Positions 22,500 through 34,170 of a stretch of 57,351 nt of DNA are shown here, piece by piece (the first letter of the stretch is position 1; each line of letters opens with the position of its first letter). The DNA is taken from assembly GCA_004369085.1 (NCBI GenBank), contig ML210314.1, forward strand, positions 11,300 through 68,650. Reading direction: 5' to 3'. A model generated the notes under the pieces. The model ran no database searches, had not been told where the DNA came from, and saw only the letters and a list, made by a program, of their open reading frames with translations. This DNA comes from Coprinopsis marcescibilis (Eukaryota; Basidiomycota; Agaricomycetes; Agaricales; Psathyrellaceae). Made by a program: the position numbers and the translations under genes.

Positions 22500-23491
22500 T
22501 ACATTCAATGCTGACTCTACATATTCAGAGGAGATCCAGATGGAATGCTCACTCATCAAAGACACTACATGTCTTAAGACTGTGTTCTGTTTGGCATTGT
22601 GGGATTTCCTTTCAAAACTGCCTCTATAACACCTTGATTATTGGACTTGAAAATTAGGTGAACACCCGAGAGGCTGTGATCTATGGCAAAGCAAAGACCA
22701 AACTCAATCGCAATGAATTCAGCCTATGCGATATCTCTGCCATTCTTCTTCCATCCAGGTTTCAACTTCCAAGCTGCCCATGAGTCATTGAAAACGATGC
22801 CAATGCCCCAGGATGTTGACGCATCAACCCAGATGTCCAGTGGTGATGGAAATGGGGGTCGTTGAAGTTTCAAGCCACAGAATGCTGGAGACAATGAATT
22901 TTCTCACCACCATTTGATGTCTGAGAGTATGCTAGGGGGAACAATGTGGATGACAAAATTACTGTCTGCGGAGTCACCAGGGAAGGATGAGGCAAGGTGT
23001 GTAAGGGTGGGCAAGTAGGACTGGTATTCTGGGAGTGCCAGGGAGCAGTGGACTAAGGTACCAAGCACTGCTTCGGTCTGTTTCCATGTAAATTTTGTGT
23101 TGGGAACCCATGGCTCAAGCTTCTTCAAGTACTTTAGTTGCTTATCGGTTGGAATCTTGACCGTTTTGGTGACTAGGTCCCAAACAAAGCCAAGATATTT
23201 GAAGCTGGTGGTGAAGGGCATTGTTTTGGAGGGCTTCCATGGCCATCCAAGTTCATTTGTGATGTTATAGATGTCTTCCAATGTGTAGTTGTAGATGGGT
23301 GTGCCATCAGGTGTGTAGTTCACAACCACAACAATATGAAAGAATACGAAGTCGTCAACCCAATTCTTGCATGGGCCAATTCTGCAAGAGTTGAGGATGG
23401 CAACTAGTGCATCTGCAATGTGTCCAAAGATGCCACTGGAGCTTCTGGTGCCAAAAGGGGCAACATGATCGATGTACACAGTCCTTTCCAC
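22500..23491 (-). pseudogene. Reverse transcriptase / RNase H of the DIRS-like element
   Basis: The RT part reads YIDHVAPFGTRSSSGIFG, then IADALVAIL and NWVDDFVFF; VDD stands for the catalytic (Y/V)xDD box. A palm/thumb end follows (YNITNELGWPWKPSKT, FKYLGFVWDL). Stop codons follow the end of this frame (IKWW, stop, ENSLS). The RNase H part then shows DIWVDASTSWGIGIV and AEFIAIEFGL, with a TAG where Trp is expected just before AEF, and FKSNNQG with Asn replacing a conserved Asp. The N-terminal fingers of the RT were not found upstream. The copy is non-functional. Confidence 0.75.
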
Positions 23492-24040
23492 ATGACGACA
23501 AAGTGGATCTGTTGAGATGGGTATGAGGCCTTAGTCAAATATGTATATTGTTACTTTCCTTTGTGCGTGCATTGCTGTTTGCCACAAGATTTTCTTGAGG
23601 AGGAACTAGATTGCAATGTTCCAGTTGCAGTAGTCTGAGTGACATCAAATGGAACTGGGGTTTGGCTATATTTTTGACCACTATGGGATAGAGATGTCCT
23701 CCAAGTTCCCAAGAGGGTTTTCAGTAAGTTGCTAGATTTCTTATGCAAGATTGTTGCAAACTTGAAGGAGGGTTTGCACTCCTGAGGTGCCTTAGACAAC
23801 TGAGATGGGAGGGGTGATGTAATTTGGCTTGGAGACAAAGATGGTGAGGAACAGAACATTGGTGAAAATAGGGTGCCTGAAACCTGCCTCCTATGTCAAA
23901 GTCTTAGCTCGAGTAACATGTACAGACAGGACTTACTGCAGAGAGTCTTTAGCTAAACTGAAGGAGGGTTGGATGGTTGAGCAACTTCTGTGTAAGGGAT
24001 CACAGTAAGCTAAAATTGGCATCAACATATCATACAATAG

Positions 24041-24529
24041 TCATACTGGCAGTGCACAGGAAGGAAGGGAGGTGGCATGGCTCTCCATGTTCCTGAGATT
24101 CATGATGGGGTTAAAAGCCATGGAGACATGGTCAAGGCATTCCTGTACAGCTTCTTTTGGGAGCACCCTTGACAGACACAGGAGGAGGTAGGATTGTTGC
24201 ACTGCTTTTGGACCACATTCACTGATAGTCAATAGAAGATGCAGGCTGGGAGAATAGAAAATATTTAGGGAGCAGAGGATTGCACATGACACATCATGGT
24301 TGGCTGCTGGATTGGGGGCATGCGGGTGGGTGTGGGTACAGGCAATACGTTGGCCTGAGAAGCTTTTGAAGCTCCAGCTGCCATCTTTTCTGGACTTGGA
24401 CAAAGGCTTGGCAAGGGTTGGAATTTGGAGGACTGCATGGACCGCTTTGATCTGCTTGGCAGAGAGATGCTTGAGCAGTGGCTGGGTGGGATCAGATTGA
24501 CAGACATGGACATAGTTTATGGAGTCCAT
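24041..24529 (-). CDS. 5' ORF of the DIRS-like element, unknown function
   Basis: 163-codon frame starting MDSINYVHVCQSDPTQPLLK at an ATG. No domain is recognised. Its position ahead of the RT suggests a gag-like or linker role. The frame is open but the rest of the element is decayed, so it may be a remnant. Confidence 0.35.
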   Translation of the reverse strand: MDSINYVHVCQSDPTQPLLKHLSAKQIKAVHAVLQIPTLAKPLSKSRKDGSWSFKSFSGQRIACTHTHPHAPNPAANHDVSCAILCSLNIFYSPSLHLLLTISECGPKAVQQSYLLLCLSRVLPKEAVQECLDHVSMAFNPIMNLRNMESHATSLPSCALPV

Positions 24530-25709
24530 GTCTTATGTCTTGTGCTGAGTGACAACCCCCAGTCCTAACAAATGCAAACAGACAGGTCACAGCTGTCCAC
24601 ACTCAAACTAGAGTCCCTCTGTCTCTTTCCATCTCGCTGGCAAAGACAGGCTACACACTCCATGTTACGAACATTTATGCTTACTACCATATGATTATGA
24701 TATATACCTCATGTATACCTTACATTTTTCATTTCGATCTTAGTCTTACTCATCTTTACTGCGCATGATTTCATAGTTAGTAAGATTCATTAAAACCACA
24801 CCTAAACCTCAACAAAACCTATATACATGCATGAGGCTTACACCTCACCATAACCACATGTCTTTTAGTATATAAACCTATGTAGTTTAGTCAATAGTTC
24901 CTTACTTCGTTCTTAAGTGTTACAAATCATACAAACCTCAATCCAATACTCTTTCAGTGCAAACCCAATTTACTTATCCATTCAAGAAGTCTAGTGTTGG
25001 TTCATACTTAAGAGTAGAAACCTCCAACGTAGTCACGAATAGGATCATCGACCATAAAAGTCGCTGAAGTAGTGTTAAAGGACGTCACAAAGTATCACCC
25101 CGTCTTAGTCCTTAACACTCCAGTCTAAGCTAACTGTCCAACAGACTTTTTTGTCTATCTGGCCATGACATCTTGTGAACACACACGCTCATGCATGCCA
25201 GTAGTTTGCGGACACCAAGCTAATGCTCAGCAATGCAACCAACCTGACTTCAAAAGACCAGTTTCATCACAGGCTACACCGCCCTTTTGGCGCGGGGTCG
25301 TCATCAGATCAAAAGTCCCACCTCCAGACCCTCGCCACCTCAGATCATCAAACAGGTCGGAATGACCTGAAAAAAGAACTCATCAGATCTGGGAATAATT
25401 TCGCCGTCTGGTTAGGAGATTCCGGGCCAAGGTCATATTGACCTCCCTTCCGCCAGATGGTTGCTCATGCCACATTTTATTTCGCTTATTTCCGGTGTAT
25501 TTTAATGTACAATTCTTTTTTTTTTCCGAACCAGGAATATCAATATCAGAGAGCATAATTAAATTGAGGGCAGTGCATTAACAACAAGAGATATAAGATA
25601 TCAACAGCTATGATCATCGAAAGCAATAATTAAGTGGGTATAAGTAAATCTAACAAGAGAGCCCAGGCTGGGTAGCGAGCAGTTGGGTTTGTGGTGGTTT
25701 GATGGAGAT
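24530..25709. other. Non-coding region, possibly old LTR-like DNA
   Basis: From 24662 (TGTTACGAACATT) to about 25000 the sequence is AT-rich with a TATA-like agtatataaacc at about 24868, reminiscent of a solo LTR. No matching 3' end (..AACA) could be fixed. A T-rich run lies at about 25512-25526. No gene seen. Confidence 0.3.
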
Positions 25710-27144
25710 TCACGCAGATACAGGCGCAGCTGGTGTCGTTTCATTGAGGTTGACCCGGCCGTATGCCTCCATGTCTCTCTCAAGAAGGAAGGTGAAGAAC
25801 CTGCATTAAAATACCAGAATTGAGTTGCCAGTGAACCAGATAGTGGAGAGTTACATACTGTGAACATGCAGCGGGTTCCGGATGCCCATCCCGCACTTCC
25901 TTCAGCTCAGTGTCAACATAAATCCACCAGTCGCGTGAGCTGATGTTGGCTGGCGTGGTGACAAGGCAATTGCGCTGCCAAAGCACGGAGTGTTGAGCGA
26001 GGATTCTGGACCAACAGAGATAAACTGACCAAGAACGCAACACGGACACAGAGTTCAAGGGTGAGTGTCACACCGGCATGCTTCCGAATCTTCATGAGTC
26101 GCTTTGACAACTCGAGGACGTTGAGAGGACTGGCAAGCTGAACCCTTGGCACGTTGGCGTTGTCAGACTTGGCCTTGGGCTCGTATAGAGATGCTGCCAG
26201 CTAATGAGAGCGGTGTGAGATATTGGGATGTCAGAGAAACGAAGACATACCGCCGCCTTGATAGTGCATCGTTGATTCGACATTTGCTCCTGAATGCGTG
26301 CAGCAATTGCAGCAACAAACGCAATGTTCGAAATGCTTGAGCTCAACGTTTCATCCCGAAGAACAGAAGCCTGCAAAAGCGGAATAAATGGGGAGAAGAA
26401 AGAGCAAAAGCTGCGCTTACCTTGACCATGTCAGGCACCAGCGGCGACGCCACGTAAGCTGGTGCAGTGGTGCTGAGAAGGTGCATAAAGCATGCGTTAT
26501 CGACAATGTTCTGACATCTCTAAGTCAGAGGATGAACATCTGAAATACCAAGAGGATGTAACACACCTTCACCGTATCCGAAAGGGTCACCTTTGCCTCT
26601 GCCGGTGTTATCTGTTTTATTGTGCCCTTCACTGCCAACAGTTCAGCCATTATCATGATGTTCTGCTTGGTTGGAGACTTCTGAGAAGTGAATAGACATA
26701 ATCAGGACTCAGATAATGAAATGACAAGACGAAATTACTTGCCTGAGACAGCTGGGTTAACGTCTTTGTATCATCTGCCTTCAGACGCTTTTCGCGGGAA
26801 ACCAGGCTAACAAACGCTGTATAGTCTTCAGCTGGCCGTTTTCGGCGAAGGAATGGGTTTGGCGTCCCTGAGGAAAATGGAGCAGTGACTGGGGTATTGG
26901 GAAAGGAGGCTGGGCTGGAGGAACGCGTAATAGATAACCTGTCATTGTCAGGGAATGGCGATGAGCGAGTGGACATTGGCTCAATTTGGGCTTCATCTTC
27001 ATCATCGTAAGACCCTTCAAGTAAAGACGCAGGACCTGTCACAGGGCTTGAGCTTGAGGAAGGGTCAGGAGTCGTGTTTTGGGCCTCTGCTTGCAGCTGG
27101 CGATTTCGAGCGATGAGTTCACGAACTCCAAGTTGGGGCGGCAT
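25710..27144 (-). CDS. Uncharacterised Agaricomycete protein, divergent partner of the large C2H2 protein
   Basis: ATG at 27144 (MPPQLGVRELIARNRQLQAE). Exon 1 (27144-26743, 134 codons) is Ser/Pro/acidic with a basic patch FLRRKRPAED. It is followed by an intron with a GC donor (cag|gcaagt, 26742-26681). Later exons read KSPTKQNIMIMAELLAVK, NIVDNACFMHLLSTTAPAY, SVLRDETLSSSISNIAFV, LNVLELSKRLMKIRKHAG, SSRDWWIYVDTELKEVRDG and FFTFLLERDMEAYGRVNLN, stop at 25710-25712. No inactivating lesion was seen. I do not recognise a domain. It is transcribed away from the gene at 27.5 kb across a region of about 330-400 bp that must hold both promoters. Its closeness to that gene, within a transposon island, suggests a two-gene mobile unit. 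Confidence 0.6.
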
Positions 27145-27473
27145 GCGTAAGCAATTAGTGAATGAGTGAGTAGAGACAGAGGCAAAGAAAATGACGAGCA
27201 AATGAACGTGAGGACAATGAAGTGAAAGTGGGATTGGTGATGGTTGACGGAAGGGATGCGCTGGCGGTCAGAGTGTGCAGTCAATACAGCGCACGCCGCA
27301 CGGACCGGGATTCATCCAACTCCTTTTCCCCCTCCAACCGATCCGAAACAAATTCGACATATAAACTCACTGTATGCCAGCTGTACGCCGAGAGATTCAG
27401 TTGGAGGGTGGTACGAAGCTTCCCTGCCCCTCACTGTAATATCCAAGTGCACATTGATCTCAACGTCAATTAA
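27145..27473. promoter_or_regulatory. Shared divergent promoter region
   Basis: Separates the two divergently read genes at 25.7-31.8 kb. The upstream exon(s) of the plus-strand gene may begin in here, because its coding frame is open to 27474 without an ATG. No TATA box is convincing. Confidence 0.4.
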
Positions 27474-30400
27474 GCTTTCCGACCACATCCTGATAACCCT
27501 GCCTTCGTCGAATGTGTCCCATGCACGGAGTTCTATAATAAGGTGTTATATGTGAAGACAAAGAATCGGAAGAATCACCTCACCACCACAAAACACAAGG
27601 CGATTCCTGCTTCTGCTCCCCCAGAGGCCAGCACCCCCCCGCAAGCAGCATTAGCTGTCCAACACGCAGTCCTGGAATCAGCATCTCCAATGCCTCTTGG
27701 CAAGAGATTCTGCCAGAACGCCAATTCACTCCACCTGAATATGGACCAGGATGATACATACCTGGATATTGGTGCAGACGGGATCCTGTACAATCAGGAC
27801 AACGAACCTCATATCTTCTCAGCTGGGCATGACAATGAACCTTCTAACAAAGGGGAGTCTCGGTTGATTCAACAGCTTGAGAACATCGAGTTCTATAGAC
27901 TCACCGACAAGTTTGGTCACTTCTCTATGCCGAATCAGCATCCATTAGTCGAAGAGGCTGAAGAGGATCTTGAGGACTGTTCCACACAGACCCAACTGGA
28001 ACAAGCAATTAGAGAGATGGGTAAGGACGCCGGTAGAACCTCTAATTCCAGTGTAATCTCACGCAGCCATGTCAGACTCAGATCAAGAGAGTGAGGATGA
28101 AAGGTCAACAAGGTCAACAAGGATCTCTGGAACAGATGCGTTGTGGGCCCCCCACGGATCGAAAACGGTGCGTGTTTCTGATATCTTCTGTACTAAACCA
28201 TGTCTGAGAGTGGATATCTTGCAGATGTTTATGCTGGATATGCTTGACAACCTCCCTCGACTGCGCTTATCGGATGACCACCTCCAGGCAGTCATGTGGG
28301 TGATGCGAGAATGTGGAACCCCCCATGTTCCCTCATTCTCTGCGCTGCGCAAGTTACAAGATCAGTTGAAGGCAAACATGGAAATGGATCCTGTCCCACA
28401 TACCTCAAGTCTTGGCAACCGGTTCTACATGAACCATCCCGCACAATTGCTGGCGTTGGTGTGTCTCCTGTTCGGCTGTGGGTGCACCTCAAAACTCACT
28501 GTTATCTGTTTTGGAAGGACTGGGCAAATCCATTGGTACGGAAACAAATCAACGTGTATCCTGAAGTTTCAAAAGTTGTGTCGGAGACCTGGCAAGCAGA
28601 GAAATGGCTGAAAGAGGTTGACTTGGACCAGCTGTCGCCCATGTGGGCCGACTGGAAGAAGTCACCCCACCGTCACTTTTATGTCAAGGAGATTTCACAG
28701 CTCAATGACGGTCGCTTCGTGATCCCATTGATGTGGGTTGCTGTGGATGGTTATGAGTATGCGGAATCATGTGTGTTGGATGTGGACGAAGTGGTGAGCA
28801 CTTGACACCATGACAGAGCGCAATTAATAACCCACAGTGACAGACCGGACGGATAACTGTTATCGGAGATCCCGGTTCCCGCACAGGTCTTGAACGGATC
28901 AGGGTTGACCAGCTCAAATACACCTTCACAGAACTCCAGAGAGCTGGAATGGTGTTCTTGTTCGAGGATACCGTCACTGCAAATTCAATCCGAGAAGGAA
29001 TCAATGATACACCACACCCAACTCGTGTTAGAGCGAATGGTCGCCCTGCCTTTGTACTTCGAATTTTCCCGTGGTGCGACGATGTATCGGGAAACAGATC
29101 GAAACAGTACAACGCTCACGTCAACATGTATCTCAAGAATGCAAACTTACCGCATATCCATCACAACCAGGAGTATTTTGTACGCTTCAGCTGCACGTCC
29201 CCGCATGCGTCGGCCCTGGAGCAGTTTGAGGCGTTGGTCAATGACTTGTGAGTGAGCCCTGTTAGACGTGCGCTTAAGCCATTGATTTTCCCTTATACAG
29301 TGGGGTATGGAACAAAGCTTACGATTGCGAGCTCGAGCAGGAAATCATCTTTCAGATCTATGGTCATGGTCTCCCTGCTGATAACCCTCAACAGGCTGAG
29401 TCGTGCTCTTGCTCTGGGTTGGGATCAAACCACAACTGCCGATACGATACCGCTGGTGGAAACAAGGCTCACAAAGAGTCAAATGATGGGTACCATGACA
29501 TGTTCTCCCCAGGAACGCCCCGTACCGCGGAGAGCACCCTTTACGAGGTTGAACAGCAGCTTCGGACAGCCTGTCTGGGTATTGCAAGCGACGTCACTGA
29601 CCTCCAAACGAAGACTGGAGTCAAAGATAAGCTTTCCCAGCACTGGATTGAAAAGCTCATACCATTGGGGCGAGAGGCAAAACGGACTCGGATAACAAAT
29701 GCATCCACACGCGATGCTCGTCTCAAGGTTCCAAATATGTCCAGCGAAGAATCTGACACGATGAAAGCGGTGATTCGGAAGGAGATCCAGGAGGACCTCA
29801 TGGCATGGCTATATCAACAGCCTGCCGAGCGGTACAATTCTCTTCCCGAACATTCTCGTGAGTTTTTCCCACTCAGAATCGACGTGTGTTGGGCTTTCTG
29901 ATGCCTCGGGTGCTTAAGCATTAAGGACTCAGCTTCGCCCAGGCGATCATTTTAACCCGCTGCTATCGGTCCCAGGTATCGATCCCCACAAGGACAGTCC
30001 TTGCGAGATTCTCCACACATTTCTTCTTGGACAAGACAAGTACATCTGGTATGAAACTTCAAAGGGATGGAAGAAGAAAGAGGAGGACCTTTTTGCAATC
30101 CGCCTTCAATCCTCATCAATCGATGGCTTATCCCTTGATTCGCTTCGATCTCAGTATTATGTCAAATATAAGAACTCGCTGATTGGGAAACACTTCAAGG
30201 CAATTCAGCAATTGGCTATCTTCTGCCTTGACTCTTCGCTGTGCTCACAGGAACTCTTTAGCCTGTGGAAGGCCACGGGCGAGCTTGGGGCATTGATGTG
30301 GTTTACCGAAATCACAGAGATGAAAGAATATTTGGTGCGCAACAGGAATACTTCATCCACAACCAATTGACTGACATCAGCGGGGGTAGGCCGACCTTGA

Positions 30401-31814
30401 AATTGCCATCGCAAACACCCTTGACCTCTGGGCTGTCTGTGATCCAAACCGAATCCTGACTAAGTTCAAGTTACATGCTCTCACTCACCTTCCGGACGAT
30501 GTGAAGCGGTTTGGACCCGCCATTTTGTTCTCAACGGAAGTATTTGAGTGCTGGAATGCAATATTTCGACTCTGCAGCATCCTTTCAAACCATCTTTCGC
30601 CATCGCACGACATAGCTGACACCTTGAGCGGAATGGAGCGCTTCAAGCACCAAGTCAGTGGTGGATGGTGGAGAAATGACGATGGAAACTGGACGCAAGC
30701 CGGAAGGAGTGTGCGAACATTTTTGAAGAGTAACCCAGAGCTTCAGCGACGGCTGGGATGGAATGAAGGGTCACCTTTCACTGAAGGTAAAGTATCCATG
30801 GTTATCTTCATCAACGGACTCTCCAGCCCAAACTTACATCCTGTTAGGCACAGTCCGTCTCAAATCGCGTCGGCAACGCTGTCCCGAGTCGCTCTCTGCC
30901 ATTCTCGGTCCCTGGTCTCTACCTAACAACTTTGAGGAACCTGAAACGACCACATGGGTTGCATGTAAGTTTGTGGTATCACGAACGGGTGACATGTGTA
31001 AGGAGAGCTCGTGGATATTCTATCACGAACCTGACACGGTCAGTACTGCTGCATGATGGCTTGTGTTTACCATGTTCATTGCTACCAACGATTAGGGCCT
31101 TGTTCAAGCAGGCCGTATCTGCCGCATCGCTGCACCGTCAAGCTCGCAGGTCATAAGTCAGAATAAGGAGGCCCTGGTGTTCATTGAAACCTATTCCATC
31201 GCTTCAGAGCGGGATACACGTCTTGGAATGCCAGTTCTAACCCAGAACAACACAATCAAGGCATTGAAAGTCATGGTATGTTCACTGTTGTGGCTTAATG
31301 AAATACTCGGAGCTGATTGGATGACCATTGACCACAGAGTGTGCTCTTCATTTTCAACGCCCAACACAGTTGCTCAACAAGGTGTCATATACGTCAGGTA
31401 CCTGTTGTTCAGGAACGACAGGTGACTTCGAAGCTTCACGGTGAATACGTTCATGTGGGAGATGAACGGTTCTTCATCAATCTTCACGCGTTGCACAATG
31501 CAAGTCTAATCCGCGAGGCCCTTCCCCAATCACTGACACGCCCAACACTCATTTTCCCGGATCGCCGAAAGAAGCACGATGAAATGGCCGCACAGCTTCA
31601 GATCAGTGGTCCAGCCAGACGAGCTGAGACACAGGCAAAGAGGAGCGAAACCATTGCAAAGAAGAAGGCAACCGCACGGCTACAAACCCAGGCTGCTGCT
31701 CAAGCCAGATTCAATCCCCAATCTGTTGCAACATTGCCGCCCAATGGGGAAGAAGGAGAGGAGGGGCTTCGTGGTGATTTGGAAGGCGGAATGGATGTGG
31801 ACACCATCGATTGA
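27474..31814 (+). CDS. Large multi-exon Agaricomycete protein with C2H2 finger and 'DDVSGNxSKQYN' motif
   Basis: Multi-exon gene of roughly 1200 codons; function unknown. The N terminus encodes a C2H2-like finger (ECVPCTEFYN.., RKNHLTTTKH; C-x2-C..H-x4/5-H) at 27513-27600. Next come an acidic stretch (MDQDDTYLDIGADG), DNLPRLRLSDDHLQAVMWVM and PSFSALRKLQDQL. After an intron at about 28460-28520: DWANPLVRKQINVYPE and GRFVIPLMWVAVDG. Then FPWCDDVSGNRSKQYNAHVN with FVRFSCTSPHASALEQF, GLPADNPQQAESCSC, CEILHTFLLGQDKYIW, FECWNAIFRLCSILSN and GGWWRNDDG. A Lys-rich tail (ETQAKRSETIAKKKATAR) may be a nuclear signal. Relatives are abundant in Agaricomycete genomes and behave like transposon proteins; that link is inference. 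No inactivating lesion is seen, but exon joins were not all resolved. The start needs an upstream exon. Confidence 0.65.
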
Positions 31815-32103
31815 AATGTATGATAGAAATGTACATAAGTTAGCGATGATATTTATTTGACATTAGACTTGAGGCTGAAACCGAGCTCAGTTACGAGATG
31901 GGTACAACCTTGGGGGTGGCGTTATCTGAGATCGATGTTGTCAGGAGATATCATTACGACCTTCCCTGCGGTCCATCATTTTCAGACGTTACCAAATTGG
32001 CGGTGTAGACCTAATCTGGTCAAGCTAGCAAACCACTTTCGTCTTGACTACACCAACAACTTCCTGGTTGCCCAACTCTGACTCCTTATCAACACCCACT
32101 TAG

Positions 32104-33543
32104 ATGAAAACCCTGACCTCTACAACCTGCACCCTGACCTCTATGGCAGATGCCAACCTCCTAACGCAAGGCCAGGATCACATTCCAGGTCTCCCAAAAT
32201 CAACTGTCAATGTTCCTCATCCACAACACTACCTTCTCACAACAGAGACCAAGGCGCCACACCTGCCATTCTCCAATTCCACCTTCCAAGGCATCCAGTT
32301 ACAGCCTGACCAAGAGCAGTTGGCACGTCTGACACCTTTTTCAATACTGGACCCTGAACCTCATCAACCAGTGCAAGGTTAGTTTCTTACTTCCATTAAT
32401 TGGGTCTTTGAACCCACCAATTTTGGTTCAACTGGTCTTCACACCAATCTATCATGAATGGTCTTTGTGCCACCATACTTCATTGTTCATGTGGTCTTTG
32501 CACCCTTTGGTCTTTGAACCAGTCATTAATGCCCTCATACAGACTGGATCCTTGACACCACCAATCAGCTGGATGTTGTTCAACCCACTGACCGCCAACC
32601 TCACCAAGCCTTGAAGAGCACACAGCCACGACAACAACCTGGTCATATAGCAGTAGGTGCAGGCTACATCATTCCCAATGAAGTCATTTGAGTTTTCAAA
32701 GACAGCTGGACATCACATATAACCCTTATGCTCCTTACAGATGCCCATTGTTTGTATTCCAACGCATCGTTAAACAATACCCACAAGAATGTAGTTCTGA
32801 ATACTTTGACGGGACAGATCTCCACTCCCGCCAAGGCAGTATCCAACAACAAGGAGAACAGCCTTTCCTTTGATGAATGGCACCAAGCATGGCAATGACT
32901 TCTCCCACTCATCCATGACCACCTACCAAATGATTACAATGCATGGACTCACCACTACCAGAGAGTTCTTACAGCAACCACAAGAGCTGAACATTGGACC
33001 CTCTGGCTTGGATATGACATTGAAGTCAGATGCAGGGCCATTCGCAAGCCCCTTGATCCTCAATACTTCCACAAGGATGTATGGGACACCCTCCAGCTTC
33101 GTTACTTTAAGGCCAAAGCCAGCACTTCCAGTCATCAAGAGTCTATGATCAACCCTCAGAATGCCTATCCCCCGTTATTGGCCCGTAAACCCAGCTCAAA
33201 CTACCCCTACCAGCATTGGGACCACTCATTTTGCTCATCACCATATAAAAGAGAGTGGAATGACTGCGGCCACAAGAAACCCAGAAGATGTCTCTTCTGT
33301 GGAGACTCACACTCTCATGCCTCCAAAGCCTGCAGAGCAACCACCAACATCAAAGGACAACCTTGCCACCTCTCCATCAGAAATCCCAGCAAGCCACCCT
33401 GCAACGTTCAAGGCAAAACTTACTGCTTTGCTTTCAATGGGTACTCCAGTTGCAGGAGTGGACCAACCTGCAAATTCAGCAGGCACTGGTGTTCCCTCTG
33501 CAGCAACAAGCTGCACAGCGCCCAATCATGCCCATCTTTCTGA
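32104..33543 (+). pseudogene. Gag-like ORF1 of a DIRS-like element
   Basis: One frame (frame of 32104) holds an N-terminal stretch with in-frame stops (for example TAG near 32380), then LSFDEWHQAWQ, stop, LLPLIHDHLPNDYNAW, WTLWLGYDIEVRCRAI and DVWDTLQLRYFKAK. A Cys-rich tail follows from 33145 (CLFCGDSHSHASKAC, YCFAFNGYSSC, HWCSLCSNKLHSAQSC), i.e. zinc-binding CCCH/CCHC-like clusters. This layout is known from gag-like proteins of Agaricomycete tyrosine-recombinase retroelements. The TGA in AWQ-stop-LL fits a decayed CGA (Arg). Confidence 0.65.
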
Positions 33544-33559
33544 TCTCACGTACATCATC

Positions 33560-34170
33560 ACCCCTTTCATTGCAGATGCATGGGCTACTGCCATCTCATC
33601 ACTAGATCCCTGCAACCAAGACCGTTTCAACAAAATTCCATCATTGATCACCCACGGCTTCGATATGGGTGTCCATTCTACTCTAGACCATTGTTACATG
33701 CCTAATAATCATGCCTCATCCTTACAACAACCCCAAGCTGTTTGTAAACACATTAATACAGAACTTTCCCTTTGACAATATGCCGGCCCTTTCTCCCCCT
33801 GTTGCCTTCAAAAACTTATTGGAAACTTCAGAACATCACCCCTGGGTGTTGTTGATAAAGCTGGGACACCTGGCAAATATTGCATTGTCCAGAATTTCTC
33901 TTTTCCTTGCAACAATCCAACATGATCATCCGTCAACGACGAGATCAACCTCAACAAGTTCCAGTGCAACTGGGGCTCATTCTCACATTCGTCATTGATG
34001 CCAGACCAGGAACTGAAGCAGCAACACTCAACATCAACTCTGCATTCTGCTGTTGTCCTATGCTTCTCTCTTATAACCCACTTCTCACTGGCAGGAGTTT
34101 TTCATGCAACAGTTGCAACCAGAAACAATTGTTCAAGTACATGAGGAAATGCTGAGAGCAATGGAAAATG
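33560..34170 (+). pseudogene. Truncated RT N-terminus of the same DIRS-like element
   Basis: Overlapping ORF1 in another frame: ITPFIADAWATAISSLDP, HGFDMGVHSTLDHC, NNHASSLQQPQAVCKHINTE, TGA, then in shifting frames AGPFSPCCLQKLIGNF, TSPLGVVDKAGTPGKYCIVQNFSFP, VIDARPGTEAATLNINSAF. This is the N-terminal part of an RT that is missing from the minus-strand copy at 21-24.5 kb. No palm VDD box, RNase H or recombinase follows, so the copy is truncated. Confidence 0.6.

Larger units (their letters stand above)
21000..24529 (-). mobile_element. Degenerate DIRS-like (tyrosine-recombinase) retrotransposon
   Basis: On the minus strand, gene order is a 5' ORF (24529-24041), an RT domain (23491-22904), an RNase H region (about 22880-22500) and a tyrosine recombinase (22331-21250). 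This is the usual DIRS order, with a recombinase in place of an integrase. Stops and frameshifts interrupt it. Terminal repeats could not be identified, so the ends given are coding limits only. Confidence 0.75.

Noticed and set aside
24662..25560. Solo LTR
   Set aside because: A TGTTACGAAC start and a TATA-like box are present, but no matching end or target duplication could be fixed.
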